64,000 nucleotides of DNA from Lawsonibacter faecis (GCF_014287675.1 NZ_JACOPQ010000009.1:62001-126000), one strand, 5' to 3'. Positions 1-8,832 are shown, counted from the stretch's first letter. A program made the numbers and translations. Notes: generated by a model not told the origin, from the letters alone.

Positions 1-770
1 TCCAGGCCGAAGCGCTCGGTATAGGTCACGCCGTGGTAGCTCTCGTCGGGGGTGCATAGGCCGGGGAACTTATCGGGATACTTCGTCCAGTCGAATCTGC
101 CGCTGTCTACGATGGCGCCGCCCACGGCGTTGGCGTGGCCGTCCATGTACTTGGTGGTGGAGTGGATGACGATGTCGGCCCCCCACTCGAAGGGGCGGCA
201 GTTGATGGGGGTGGCGAAGGTGTTGTCGATGATGAGGGGCACGCCGTGGTCGTGGGCGGCCTTGGCAAACTTTTCAATGTCCAGCACAGCCAGGGCGGGG
301 TTGGCGATGGTCTCGCCGAAGACGGCCCTGGTGTTGGGCCGGAAGGCGGCGGAGAGCTCCTCCGCGGTACAGTCGGGGTCCACGAAGGTGAATTCGATGC
401 CCATGCGCTTCATGGTGACGGCGAAGAGGTTATAGGTGCCGCCGTAGATGGTGGAGGAGGAGACCACATGGTCCCCGCAGGAGCAGATGTTGAAGACGGA
501 GTAGAAGGAGGCCGCCTGGCCGGAGGAGGTGAGCATGGCGGCGCTGCCGCCCTCCAGAGTGCAGATTTTGGCTGCCACCGCGTCGTTGGTGGGGTTTTGG
601 AGGCGGGTATAGAAGTAGCCGCTGGCCTCCAGATCGAAGAGCGCGCCCATGGCCTCGCTGGTGGCGTAGCGGAAGGTGGTGGACTGGACGATGGGGATGT
701 TCCGGGGCTCCCCGTTGCCCGGCCGGTAGCCGGCGTGAATGCAGTTGGTGTTCATGCGGTAATCGCTCAT
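1..770 (-). CDS. metY: O-acetylhomoserine sulfhydrylase, partial
   Basis: The first 256 codons of a Cys/Met-metabolism PLP enzyme; the rest lies beyond the left edge. The protein starts MSDYRMNTNCIHAGY and continues with QSTTFRYATSEAM, the YTRLQNPTNDAV block typical of O-acetylhomoserine aminocarboxypropyltransferases, DNTFATP, and STTKYMDGH with the PLP-binding lysine. The family makes homocysteine from O-acetylhomoserine and sulfide in the cytosol. The ATG at 770 follows a GAGAGAGGGAG ribosome site. A consensus promoter lies about 90 bp upstream. Cystathionine gamma-synthase-type relatives share the fold, but the N-terminal motifs fit MetY best. Nothing on the right is co-oriented with it until 7.3 kb. 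Confidence 0.93.
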   Translation of the reverse strand, partial: MSDYRMNTNCIHAGYRPGNGEPRNIPIVQSTTFRYATSEAMGALFDLEASGYFYTRLQNPTNDAVAAKICTLEGGSAAMLTSSGQAASFYSVFNICSCGDHVVSSSTIYGGTYNLFAVTMKRMGIEFTFVDPDCTAEELSAAFRPNTRAVFGETIANPALAVLDIEKFAKAAHDHGVPLIIDNTFATPINCRPFEWGADIVIHSTTKYMDGHANAVGGAIVDSGRFDWTKYPDKFPGLCTPDESYHGVTYTERFGL

Positions 771-846
771 AGTGGTGTTCTCCCTCTCTCTAGAAAATGA
801 ATCGTTCGGCACCGCTTTGGTTTCCCCATGGGGCGCTTGCTTTTAC

Positions 847-887
847 ACGTTAACGTATATCCTACACGCTTGGTATGGATATGTCAA
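847..887 (-). promoter_or_regulatory. Sigma-A promoter of metY with palindrome at the start site
   Basis: Read on the minus strand: TTGACA (882-887), a 17-bp spacer, then TAGGAT (859-864). A perfect 10-bp palindrome ACGTTAACGT (847-856) covers the expected transcription start and could be an operator. The roughly 80-nt leader holds a CCCCATGGGG palindrome (824-833), but I see no S-box (SAM riboswitch) consensus. Confidence 0.75.
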
Positions 888-1415
888 GAATACTTACAAG
901 ATTTTTCACTTTTAAACTTTTTTTATCTATATGTCTTATTATTTTGATATTTCTCTTATATTCAAGAATAATTACAATCTGTACTCCGTTCTCATCCCCT
1001 TTCATACATCAATGCTCAGTTTCCTGATTGCATTCAATATAAATCCTTTCGTCTTAGGTTTTCGCCTAAAAGTTCGCATGATATCGCCATGTTTCGATAG
1101 CTGCAGAGGATTATTATTATCAACTGACTTTAAAACCTTTTGACGAGAATGTCAATTTCAGTATTTCCCCGTCTGCAATGCTTTCAGAATTTTGTCGATT
1201 ATAGTGCAAATAAACTGTTAAATCGGAGCATTTGTCTCATTTCATTTATTATAAACAGGATTGACTATCCGCTCTTGCGGGAACTAAAACTCAGACAATA
1301 TTTTGTTGAATTTTGTCGAAATTCATAAAATAAGCTATTGATATGTCGAAATTATCGGTATAAGATACAGGCATCAAATAGGCCCGTTCTACTGAACCGT
1401 GAAAGGGTGGTTCTG
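888..1415. other. AT-rich intergenic region without a convincing gene
   Basis: About 500 bp, clearly richer in A and T than the coding DNA either side. Two short open frames (931-1143, 1140-1328) lack ribosome sites and recognisable protein features. The region carries repeats near its right end: GAATTTTGTCGA at 1187-1198 and again at 1308-1319, and TGTCGAAATT at 1315-1324 and 1344-1353. These probably belong to the control region of the operon that starts at 1416. Confidence 0.6.
1308..1324. promoter_or_regulatory. Candidate operator dyad GAATTT-N5-AAATTC
   Basis: A 17-bp inverted repeat, GAATTT TGTCG AAATTC, 90 bp upstream of the transporter operon. Half-sites recur at 1187-1198 and 1344-1353. 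The same arms and spacing occur upstream of clpE (25644-25660). No regulator gene lies next to it, so the binding protein is unknown. Confidence 0.45.
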
Positions 1416-2378
1416 GTGGAAAATGCACTTCAAAATTTGAGTTTTTCTATAAGCGCTGTATTTCCGACCTTTGCTTTGGTGTTTCTAGGGCATATCGCTA
1501 TGCGTAGGGGGGTGGTAAATCGCGCATTCACAGCGAAACTCAGCCGCATTTGCTTTACCTATTTCCTCTCGGTACGAATATTTCTCGATATCAGCGAAAC
1601 GGGCCTTACATCATTAAAAAACGTTCGTCTGCCGGGCTTTGCGCTGCTGGCGACCCTGGCCGTCTATGCGCTGCTGTGGCTTTTCGCGAAACGCTTTGTA
1701 AGACCGCGGGAGGACGAGGGGACATTCGTGCATGTAGGTTTTCGAAGCAGCTTCACGGTGCTGGGGCTGTCGATGATCCGCAGCATCGCGGGAGAGGCGG
1801 GCGTCGCCCAGTGTACCGGATTGCTTACCACCGTTGTCATTCTCTATAACATACTTGCAGTTTTCTGCTTCGTGGGCGGCGGTCCAAAGTCTGCGGGCAG
1901 GTGGGAGACCATCAAGCATACCCTCGTACAGATCGCTAAGAACCCCCTTATTTTAGCGGTTGCAGCGGCCGTGTTGTCGGAACTTCTGGGCTGGAGGCTG
2001 CCGCCGCTGCTGCGCAGCCCCGTTGAGAGCCTGGGCAATGTAGCGGTCCCGCTGTCTCTGCTGTGTGTTGGGGCTTCACTGGACATGGAACGCCTTCGGT
2101 GCTGCTGGAAAAATACAATATTATCGGCCCTGGTTAAGACACTGTTTCAGGCGGTACTGGTGGTCCCGGTGGCGGTATTCTGCGGATTTCGGGGTATCGA
2201 GCTGGCGGCTATCGCAATCCTGTTTACCTCTGCAAACCCGTCGGCCTGCTATGTCATGACGGAATCTATGGGCGGCAACAGCGATTTAGCGGCGGCAGCA
2301 GTGGTGCTGTCCACAATCCTGTCGGTATTTACCGTAACGCTTGCACTGTATTTACTGAGCATATTTCAGCTACTTTAA
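1416..2378 (+). CDS. AEC-family (auxin efflux carrier type) transporter
   Basis: A 320-residue integral membrane protein with about ten hydrophobic segments. The N-terminus NLSFSISAVFPTFALVFLG and the C-terminal stretch with TSANPSACYVMTESMGGN fit the AEC/membrane transport protein family, which exports or exchanges small carboxylates. I chose the GTG at 1416 because GAAAGGG lies 8 bases upstream and the N-terminus then aligns with family members; an upstream ATG at 1338 would add 26 hydrophilic residues. It is the first gene of a five-gene operon that ends with a nitrilase-family hydrolase, so the substrate may be a product or precursor of that enzyme. Substrate not determinable from sequence. 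Confidence 0.85.
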   Translation: MENALQNLSFSISAVFPTFALVFLGHIAMRRGVVNRAFTAKLSRICFTYFLSVRIFLDISETGLTSLKNVRLPGFALLATLAVYALLWLFAKRFVRPREDEGTFVHVGFRSSFTVLGLSMIRSIAGEAGVAQCTGLLTTVVILYNILAVFCFVGGGPKSAGRWETIKHTLVQIAKNPLILAVAAAVLSELLGWRLPPLLRSPVESLGNVAVPLSLLCVGASLDMERLRCCWKNTILSALVKTLFQAVLVVPVAVFCGFRGIELAAIAILFTSANPSACYVMTESMGGNSDLAAAAVVLSTILSVFTVTLALYLLSIFQLL

Positions 2379-2397
2379 GTCAGAGGGGGAGATAATC

Positions 2398-2679
2398 TTG
2401 AAGAGAAGGCGTTTTGTATTGTCTGCGCTGGTACGAGATGAGGTCCTTGTAATTGGCACATTGCTTGTCTTTTTCCTCTATGGCATCGTTGTAAAGGAGG
2501 ATTTGGCCAGAATGTATCTGATGACTGTGGGCGCTGCGCTGGCGCTGATCCTCTCTTTCATTTATGTGCTTACGAATAGCCCGCTCACACGCAGAGAGGT
2601 CCGTTGTGAGATTATACTCAACTGTATTATCATCATTGCGATGGTAAACTTTATCTATAAAATTCTGTATGTTTATTAA
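2398..2679 (+). CDS. Small integral membrane protein, unknown function
   Basis: 93 residues starting at TTG, preceded by GAGGGGGAG at good spacing and 19 bp after the AEC gene. Three hydrophobic stretches (about residues 15-32, 38-58 and 70-92) separated by short charged loops suggest a three-helix membrane protein. I do not recognise the family. Position between two carriers in one operon suggests an accessory subunit. Base composition matches its operon neighbours and is lower in GC than the surrounding chromosome. Confidence 0.6.
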   Translation: MKRRRFVLSALVRDEVLVIGTLLVFFLYGIVVKEDLARMYLMTVGAALALILSFIYVLTNSPLTRREVRCEIILNCIIIIAMVNFIYKILYVY

Positions 2680-2850
2680 TCATTTACGCTACTAGGCCGA
2701 CCCAGTATTAGATAAAAATTTCCAGAAGGAGGCGATCTGGTACATCATAAGCAAAAAAATACAGAAGGGTGGCGGTCAGACAGACGGATATGCAGAGAAC
2801 TTGTGCAGGGCGGCTACTTGAAGGAAGTAAAAAGGAGGAGGTTATCTTAA

Positions 2851-3141
2851 ATGAATAAGACTCAAGAGAATGCACAGACAGGTAAATACACAGCTGATAA
2901 ACTGGATATGCGTGCCACCTCTGGCTGCAGCTATCACCAGTGCAAAAAAGAGGCCTTTATTACCATCATTGCCTATCTGGTCTTTGCGGTCTTTACGATT
3001 GCCTCATGTGGGATTTTCGGATATGGCGATATTTCCTATGTATGGGGCATTCCCCTCTGGATTATCCTCGGAATCTTTGTGCCAACAGTTGCATTAATCG
3101 TCTATCTGATTGTATATCTTACAAAAATTTATAAGGACTGA
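2851..3141 (+). CDS. YhdT-like small symporter-associated membrane protein
   Basis: 96 residues. A hydrophilic N-terminal third is followed by two membrane helices (about 37-57 and 66-90) with GIPLWIILGIFVPTVALIVY, resembling the YhdT/DUF997 family that is encoded beside the pantothenate symporter PanF. A strong AAAGGAGGAGG site precedes the ATG. The symporter gene follows 14 bp later, the same pairing as yhdT-panF. Probably a small subunit or stabiliser of that symporter. Two cysteines (residues 26 and 31) lie just before the first helix. Confidence 0.65.
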   Translation: MNKTQENAQTGKYTADKLDMRATSGCSYHQCKKEAFITIIAYLVFAVFTIASCGIFGYGDISYVWGIPLWIILGIFVPTVALIVYLIVYLTKIYKD

Positions 3142-3155
3142 AGGGGGACAGAACC

Positions 3156-4661
3156 ATGAGTATGGCATTTGCCGTCGTTATTCTGTTCCTTGCCCTCAAC
3201 TTGGGTGTGGGACTCTATCGGCCGAAGGCGGTACGGCTGGCTGAGAAGCATAAGACTGGTCAGAACGCGGAGGGCGTAATCTCGGATTACTATACTGCTG
3301 GCCGCACAATCAGCACTTGGATTATGGGGCTTACAGTCGCCGCCACAATTATTAGCGGTGGATCCCTGATTGCAACTCCCAGTCTGATTTATGCCAAGGG
3401 ATTGGTCGGGGCAGCGTGGCAGAATAACGGCCTATGGTATGGCGTACTGGGCACTGCGGTTCTAGGTAAGCGCTTTACTACCCTGGGAAACCGCTTTAAG
3501 GTCTCCTCTATACCAGAGTTGCTTGGAATTCGCTTTGGTCAAAGTGCCAGACGAATTACCGGTATTATGATCGTCGTTATTTTATTTGCCAACATATCCA
3601 CACAGTTTTCTGGGTCTGCCCGCGTGATTGAGAGTGTCTCCGGCTGGAGCTACGCCGCTTGTATTATTCTGATAGGTGTTATTATGACCCTCTACATCTC
3701 CTTTGGAGGTGCAAAAGCACAGTCATGGACCAATGTGTTACAAGCGGGATTTATGACCTTCGGTTTGGTACTGATAGCCGTCGTAGTGTTGAGCAAGCTT
3801 GGCTTGGTAAACATGATAACGACAATGGACTCTATCGATCCAGAATTGGTTCGGATGCCGGGCGTGGATAACTATTTGTCTATCCCACGCTTTATCTCCT
3901 ATGGCCTTTGCCTGATGGCGGTGGTCGGTATTGGCCAGCCTTCGGCGCAGTCCCGGTTCCTAGCTACGAAGCCCGGTACCTCATTCAAGCCAGCAATCAT
4001 CTTTGGCTCAATAGCAATTTTAATCTGGTACCCATGTATGTATGTCGCAGGCGCCGCTGCCAAATGCCTGCTGCCCAATCTGAATTCTCCAGATCTCGCG
4101 TTCCCACAATTGGCACTGACTCAGCTTCATCCCTTGTTGGCTGGTGTATGTCTAGCCGGCGTATTGGGGGCCACAATGTCCACGGCGACCGCACTCGTCC
4201 TTACAGCATCGGCGTCTATTACCAACGACATTGCCAGCGGTGCGGTCAGGCGTATGTCACCCCGTGGCATTAAAATCTTACTCATCGTCAGTACGCTGGT
4301 AGTCTCGCTCGGCGGTGTTCTCATGGCTATTGACCCGCCTGAGTTGCTGATGACCCTCTCCACACTGGCTACCGGTTCCATGGGATGTGCTTTTACACCA
4401 ATGTTTTTAGGAATGGCCTATTTCCCCGGGACGACAAAAGCAGGGGCACTATCCGGCGGTATCTTGGGTGCGGGAATTGTGCTGGTTGGGCACCTCAACC
4501 CTGCCTGGACGAACCCCCTCGGGTTCCACGTAATTGGTTGGGGGCTGATTTTGGGGACGCTAGTGACTATAGTCGTCAGTAAACTGACAAAGCATTCACA
4601 GGAAGAAGTGATTGAGCCTTTCTATACTGACGGCATGGTAATTGAGGTAGAAAAAGGCTGA
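3156..4661 (+). CDS. Sodium:solute symporter, PanF-like
   Basis: 501 residues with about 13 membrane helices, the usual length for the SSS family. Features include DYYTAGRTISTWIMG, NGLWYG, the ISTQFSGSARVIES segment, and GQPSAQSRFLATK, the counterpart of the GQP...RF block of PanF pantothenate symporters. It imports an organic solute with sodium. A YhdT-like partner precedes it and a nitrilase-family amidase follows, so the operon probably imports an amide, ureide or pantothenate-like compound and hydrolyses it. The exact substrate is inference only. Confidence 0.88.
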   Translation: MSMAFAVVILFLALNLGVGLYRPKAVRLAEKHKTGQNAEGVISDYYTAGRTISTWIMGLTVAATIISGGSLIATPSLIYAKGLVGAAWQNNGLWYGVLGTAVLGKRFTTLGNRFKVSSIPELLGIRFGQSARRITGIMIVVILFANISTQFSGSARVIESVSGWSYAACIILIGVIMTLYISFGGAKAQSWTNVLQAGFMTFGLVLIAVVVLSKLGLVNMITTMDSIDPELVRMPGVDNYLSIPRFISYGLCLMAVVGIGQPSAQSRFLATKPGTSFKPAIIFGSIAILIWYPCMYVAGAAAKCLLPNLNSPDLAFPQLALTQLHPLLAGVCLAGVLGATMSTATALVLTASASITNDIASGAVRRMSPRGIKILLIVSTLVVSLGGVLMAIDPPELLMTLSTLATGSMGCAFTPMFLGMAYFPGTTKAGALSGGILGAGIVLVGHLNPAWTNPLGFHVIGWGLILGTLVTIVVSKLTKHSQEEVIEPFYTDGMVIEVEKG

Positions 4662-4704
4662 TTGTCTGAGGGCTTCGTCTATATATTATGAAATGGAGGC
4701 TGTC

Positions 4705-5580
4705 ATGAAAGATGCGTTAAAGATAGCGATGTGTCAAATTAACATAGTCTCCCTAGACGTGCAAACCAACCGCAAAAACATAGAAGAATCTTTCCGCAAC
4801 GCCTGCGAGGTGGCACCCGAAGAAAAACCAGACCTCGTTATTTTCCCCGAGCTATCCAACTCTGGGTATGTGTTTCAGCGGTCCAGAGACTTTGGAAATG
4901 ACTACATGCGCGTGGCAGAGTTAATCCCAGAAGGGGCAACATCTCGGCTCGTCAGCAAGCTGTGCCGGAATTACGGCGTTTACTGCATCATAGGTCTATG
5001 CGAGGCACACCATGAAATTCCCGGGTTGATTTATAATACTGCCGCGTTTTTCGGGCCGGACGGTGAACTCATAGGACAGCAGAGCAAGATCCATATACCA
5101 GGCGAGGAAAAGCACTATTTCCGCGAAGGGGATGCTATTCACGTTTTTAAGACTGAGCTCGGCAATATTGGAATGCAAATCTGCTATGACACATGGTACC
5201 CAGAAGTTTCCCGCCTGCAAGCATACAAGGGCTGTGAGATTATGGTTAATATCTGGAACGCGCCAGACTATGTAACGCCACCAAAGGTCCTTTATACGCT
5301 GGTGGGATGCCGCGCTATTGAGAACCGGTTTTACTCCATCGGTGTGAATCGCTGTGGTTATCACGGGGAGGCATATTTTGCCGGGAACAGTATGGCAGTG
5401 GACCCCAGCGGAAAGGTTTTGAATGAGCTATTGGAAGGACCCGCAGTGGTTCGAGCCACTCTGGAATCGACGCCGCTCTATGCCGAGCGGGCATTCATGC
5501 CTACACTGCGAGATGCCAGGTACGATGTGCTCTCCGAGACCTTCCGATACGCCAAAGCACTCATGGAGCTGAAAGCCTGA
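4705..5580 (+). CDS. Carbon-nitrogen hydrolase (nitrilase superfamily amidase)
   Basis: 291 residues, normal for the superfamily. The catalytic triad is visible: Glu49 in FPELSNSGY, Lys128 in SKIHIPGEE, Cys160 in GMQICYDTWYPEVSR. The enzyme should cleave a non-peptide C-N bond (amide, N-carbamoyl or pantetheine-type) in the cytosol. The ATG at 4705 was preferred over the one at 4693, which overlaps the TGGAGG ribosome site. It ends the transporter operon, and a terminator follows 40 bp downstream. N-carbamoyl-amino acid amidohydrolase and omega-amidase branches are both possible; sequence alone does not decide between them. Confidence 0.9.
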   Translation: MKDALKIAMCQINIVSLDVQTNRKNIEESFRNACEVAPEEKPDLVIFPELSNSGYVFQRSRDFGNDYMRVAELIPEGATSRLVSKLCRNYGVYCIIGLCEAHHEIPGLIYNTAAFFGPDGELIGQQSKIHIPGEEKHYFREGDAIHVFKTELGNIGMQICYDTWYPEVSRLQAYKGCEIMVNIWNAPDYVTPPKVLYTLVGCRAIENRFYSIGVNRCGYHGEAYFAGNSMAVDPSGKVLNELLEGPAVVRATLESTPLYAERAFMPTLRDARYDVLSETFRYAKALMELKA

Positions 5581-5619
5581 CTGCAATTGTACATGCAGGG
5601 ATGACATCGTATTTTTGCA

Positions 5620-5655
5620 CAGAGAGATGGGCCTCTGGCCGTCTCTCTGTTTTTT
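5620..5655 (+). terminator. Rho-independent terminator of the symporter-amidase operon
   Basis: CAGAGAGA (5620-5627) pairs with TCTCTCTG (5642-5649), with GGCC/GGCC inside the loop, followed at once by six T. Confidence 0.88.
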
Positions 5656-6346
5656 ATTTACGGGTGCCTTCCCGTCAAGATGATAAGATCTCGCTTCTCT
5701 GTCTTTCATCATTTATAATAGTAGAAGCAGAAGCGTCTTGTCTGCAATTCTCTATTGCTTTACGCTCTACTGATTTATTTATACACGTAGTGCTAATAGC
5801 CAGTTTCAGTTGCAAGAAGTATAAACACATAATTAGCTCCTACCACAACCGATAGGAGCTAATTTCACCATGTTCAGCGCATCTCCAGAACTTTTCAGCG
5901 TGTAAACCGTGTGCAAGTTCTAAACACATCCAACAAAACAGTTTAATGGGCCGAGCACTTCAACTCATTACATAACAAAACCATCAAGAACGTGCGTGCT
6001 AAGCAACTGCTCGGGATATGTCAAGGCTAACCGATATTTGCCCCGGCGCCGCAGTACACAGTGATACCGGGTAGCCACTGAAAAATCACATCCGCAATAT
6101 AGCCCTGTGCGAAAACCCTGTAATGCCTCCACTCGTCCGGAAGAAACGTACCGGCTTCAAGTCGCCAGGCCAATGTCGCTTTCTCATACCCGAGAACAGC
6201 TCTGACTTTTCAAAAAGAATCCGGAATCTTCCCCGACCGGTTTTGGTGGGTTTATGGGACATATACGCCCTATTTCGGATTTGATAAGCGGTATAATTCA
6301 GCTCATCTCACGAATAAGGCTTTCCTCTATATCAATCGGTGATCTT
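5656..6346. other. Long intergenic region with gene debris and a 12-bp stem
   Basis: About 690 bp with no complete gene. It holds a perfect inverted repeat, AATTAGCTCCTA (5831-5842) and TAGGAGCTAATT (5853-5864), with a 10-base loop and no T-run. A minus-strand coding-like fragment lies at 6027-6209. The low-GC left part resembles the preceding operon; the right part is mixed. It may mark the right junction of a transferred segment. Confidence 0.6.
6027..6209 (-). pseudogene. Coding-like fragment without a start codon
   Basis: Sixty codons between an in-frame TGA (6210-6212) and TAG (6027-6029). They read like protein (YEKATLAWRLEAGTFLPDEW, then QGYIADVIFQWLPG), with no start codon or ribosome site. 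I do not recognise the family. Treated as the remnant of a decayed gene; chance coding potential is possible. Confidence 0.3.
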
Positions 6347-7270
6347 CTACTGCGCCAGGGTAAAGTCCGGCTCCAGGGGCACGGCGGCGTTTACACCGCC
6401 GTAATCGGGCACTCGCTGACCCTCCACCAGAAGCTGGACGGACTGGACCTCCAGCGACTCCATTGCGCAGACGGTGTTCACCAGCGAGTAGATCAGCAGC
6501 CGGGCATCCGCCGCCACCTCGGGCATTCCGCTGAGGAACTCCCCGGAGAGGTCCACGGTGCACACGCCGTTTTCCACCGTGACGGAGCGGAGCTGAGTCC
6601 CCTCGGGCATCAGGCGGCGCACGCCGTCCCCACTCTGGGAGCCCGCCAGAAGCGCGCTCACCAGGGCGGCCGCCACGCCCTCGCTCTCGGTCTTCACCAC
6701 GTCCCGCTGCTCCGCCGCCAGACCGTAGCCCCCGGCCCAGGGGAAGTAGAGCGTGGCGGAGATGGTTACAGTCTCCTCCTCCGCGCCGGACAGAACCAGA
6801 TCGCTCTCCCGCAGGAGCTGAAGGGTCTGGTAGGGGATGGGCTCCCCCTCCACGGTGATGTAGACCGAATCCACATCCTCCAGCTGGCAGAGGGTGAGGG
6901 TGAAGCAGGCGTTGGCGATGGTCAGGTCAATGCCGGAGAGTCCGCCGTACTGCTCCGAGAGGTCCAGGTGGAGGCGTCCGTCCTCCTCCAGCTCCGCGGA
7001 GCGGAAGTGGACCTCCGGCCGGACGGGCGAGGACAGCCCATAGGTCTCCGGGGCGGTCATCACCATCCTGGCCAGGGCGGAGGCGGTCTCCGCATCCGCG
7101 TCGGGAATGCGGTACTCATAGTCCACGCTCCGGACCGTGGCCTGCTTGCCGGTGACGGCATAGTAGACCTTATATGCCCCCTCGGGGGGCAGGGTCTCCC
7201 CGCCGGACACACCGCAGCCGCTCAGTGGCAGGGCAAGGGCGCAGAGGATCGCCATCAGGCGCTTATTCAT
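6347..7270 (-). CDS. GerMN-domain lipoprotein
   Basis: 307 residues. Lipoprotein signal LALPLSGC puts the lipidated Cys at residue 19. Two GerMN-type repeats follow, roughly residues 35-165 and 175-300, each with an LSEQYGG or LSGEFL block. The family includes GerM of sporulation and germination and the LpqB/MtrB-associated lipoproteins. Translation is coupled to the upstream histidine kinase by an ATGA overlap. By analogy with kinase-lipoprotein pairs it may modulate the kinase outside the membrane; a sporulation role is the alternative. An upstream GTG at 7279 is possible but ignores the coupling. Confidence 0.85.
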   Translation of the reverse strand: MNKRLMAILCALALPLSGCGVSGGETLPPEGAYKVYYAVTGKQATVRSVDYEYRIPDADAETASALARMVMTAPETYGLSSPVRPEVHFRSAELEEDGRLHLDLSEQYGGLSGIDLTIANACFTLTLCQLEDVDSVYITVEGEPIPYQTLQLLRESDLVLSGAEEETVTISATLYFPWAGGYGLAAEQRDVVKTESEGVAAALVSALLAGSQSGDGVRRLMPEGTQLRSVTVENGVCTVDLSGEFLSGMPEVAADARLLIYSLVNTVCAMESLEVQSVQLLVEGQRVPDYGGVNAAVPLEPDFTLAQ

Positions 7271-8739
7271 ACCCTGCACACCCCCTTTGCACGGCAGCGG
7301 GGGAAGGTCACCTCAAAGCAGGTGCCCTGGGTCCCCTCCCTGTGGCGGGCGGTCACCGTGCCGCCGTGCTGGCGCGCGGTGTCCCGGACGATGGAGAGGC
7401 CCAGCCCCGTGCCGCCCGCTGCGCGGCTGCGGGCCTTGTCCACCCGGTAGAAGCGGTCGAATATCTTGGGCAGGTCCTCCTCGGGGATGCCCACGCCGGT
7501 ATCCTCCACACGGAGGAAGACGGTCTCCCCCGTCCCCTCCAGAGTCACCAGCACCTCGCCCTGGGGGAGGTTATACTTGATGGCATTTTCCATCAGATTA
7601 AAGGCGATCTGATAGAGATCGTCCTGGGTGGCCCGGACGAGGCAGCCCTCCTCCAGTCTGCACCGCAGGCGCACGTCCACCGCCTGGGCCAGAGGGGAGA
7701 GCATATGCTCCACCTTCTCCACCACATACTTCACGTCCACCGGCTCGGTCTCCACCGGGGGGGCGGTGTCCATACGTGTGAGGGTGAGGAGCTTCTCCGT
7801 GATGCGGGTGAGGCGCTCGGCCTCCTCCCCGATGTCAGCCACAAACTCCTTGGCGGTCTCCGCGTCCATCTGCTCGTTCTGGAGGATGGAGTCGGTGAGC
7901 AGGCGGATGGAGGCCAGAGGTGTCTTGAGCTCGTGGGACGCGTCGGAGACAAAGCGCCGGCGCACCTCCTCCGTTGTCTGGAGGCGGCCTGTGAGCTGGT
8001 CGAACTCGTCCGCCAGGAGGGCCAGCTCGTCGTGGCCCCCCAGCTGGACCCGGTGGCTGTACTCCCCCTCCCGGACGATGCGGATGGCCCGCAGCAGGGT
8101 GGCGAGGCGGCTGGTCAGCACCCCGGAGAAGACCAGGCTCAGCAGCAGGGCCGCCACGCAGATGACGATGGAGATATTGCGCAGATTGTTTTGGATGCCC
8201 ACCAGCAGCCCGCCCTGCTCGTTGTCGTACTCGTAGAAGTAAACCGCGCCGATGATCACATTCCGGTAGACCACAGGTGCGGCGGCGCGGCTGCGGAAGG
8301 CCCCGTCCCGGTATTCGCAGCGGAACACGTCGTACCCCTCGCCCCGGAGGGCCTGCGTGACCTCGCCGAAGAGGGCGTAGCGGCTCACGTTGTCCCCCAC
8401 CTCCCCGTTGTCGTAGAGAATAAGGCCCGCCGCGTCGGTGATCACGATGCGGCCCAGGCCCATGTCGGGCAGGTCGCCTATGATCTGATCCACCTTGTCC
8501 CGATTATCCAGGCCCAGGTTTTCAAGGCCCGCCAGGTTGGAGGCAACCACCGACGCCTGGCTCTGGAGGGCGGTCTGCTTGGATTTGATGACCAGATCCC
8601 GGGAGACCAGGAGGGGGTATGTATTCAGCAGCACCAGCACCGCCGCAATGACCACGATATAAGTCAGGGCGAACTTGGTCTGGAGGGAGCTCCACAGATG
8701 GACCTTGCGCGGCTTGGCGGCGCGGGGCTTCTTCTCCAT
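7267..8739 (-). CDS. Membrane sensor histidine kinase without adjacent response regulator
   Basis: 490 residues: TM1 about 22-46, an extracellular sensor of about 140 residues, TM2 about 188-210, HAMP about 208-260, HisKA with His269 in SDASHELKTPL, and HATPase_c with NLMENAIKYN, DTGVGIP and GGTGLGLS. All catalytic boxes look intact. The ATG at 8739 follows GGGAGGTGG; a GTG at 8754 would add five residues. The partner regulator normally lies just upstream in this kind of operon, but here the upstream gene is the metal ABC permease. The GerMN lipoprotein follows with a 4-bp overlap. Confidence 0.9.
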   Translation of the reverse strand: MEKKPRAAKPRKVHLWSSLQTKFALTYIVVIAAVLVLLNTYPLLVSRDLVIKSKQTALQSQASVVASNLAGLENLGLDNRDKVDQIIGDLPDMGLGRIVITDAAGLILYDNGEVGDNVSRYALFGEVTQALRGEGYDVFRCEYRDGAFRSRAAAPVVYRNVIIGAVYFYEYDNEQGGLLVGIQNNLRNISIVICVAALLLSLVFSGVLTSRLATLLRAIRIVREGEYSHRVQLGGHDELALLADEFDQLTGRLQTTEEVRRRFVSDASHELKTPLASIRLLTDSILQNEQMDAETAKEFVADIGEEAERLTRITEKLLTLTRMDTAPPVETEPVDVKYVVEKVEHMLSPLAQAVDVRLRCRLEEGCLVRATQDDLYQIAFNLMENAIKYNLPQGEVLVTLEGTGETVFLRVEDTGVGIPEEDLPKIFDRFYRVDKARSRAAGGTGLGLSIVRDTARQHGGTVTARHREGTQGTCFEVTFPRCRAKGVCRV

Positions 8740-8832
8740 GGAACCACCTCCCAAATCAAGTAAGAGCGAATCAGTCGCGGGGGATCGGCTGCGGACAGGT
8801 CCCCGTCCGCCAGGACGCCGCGCAGCCGCAGT

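Noticed and set aside
931..1328. Two short plus-strand ORFs (70 and 62 codons)
   Set aside because: In an AT-rich spacer, no ribosome sites, no protein-like conservation pattern.
2696..2821. 41-codon open stretch between the small membrane protein and the YhdT-like gene, reading DKNFQKEAIWYIISKKIQK
   Set aside because: No start codon in frame and bounded by TAG and TGA; could be gene debris but too little to call.
5831..5864. Perfect 12-bp stem considered as an attachment site or terminator
   Set aside because: No integrase gene, no second copy in the window and no T-run; left as an unexplained inverted repeat.
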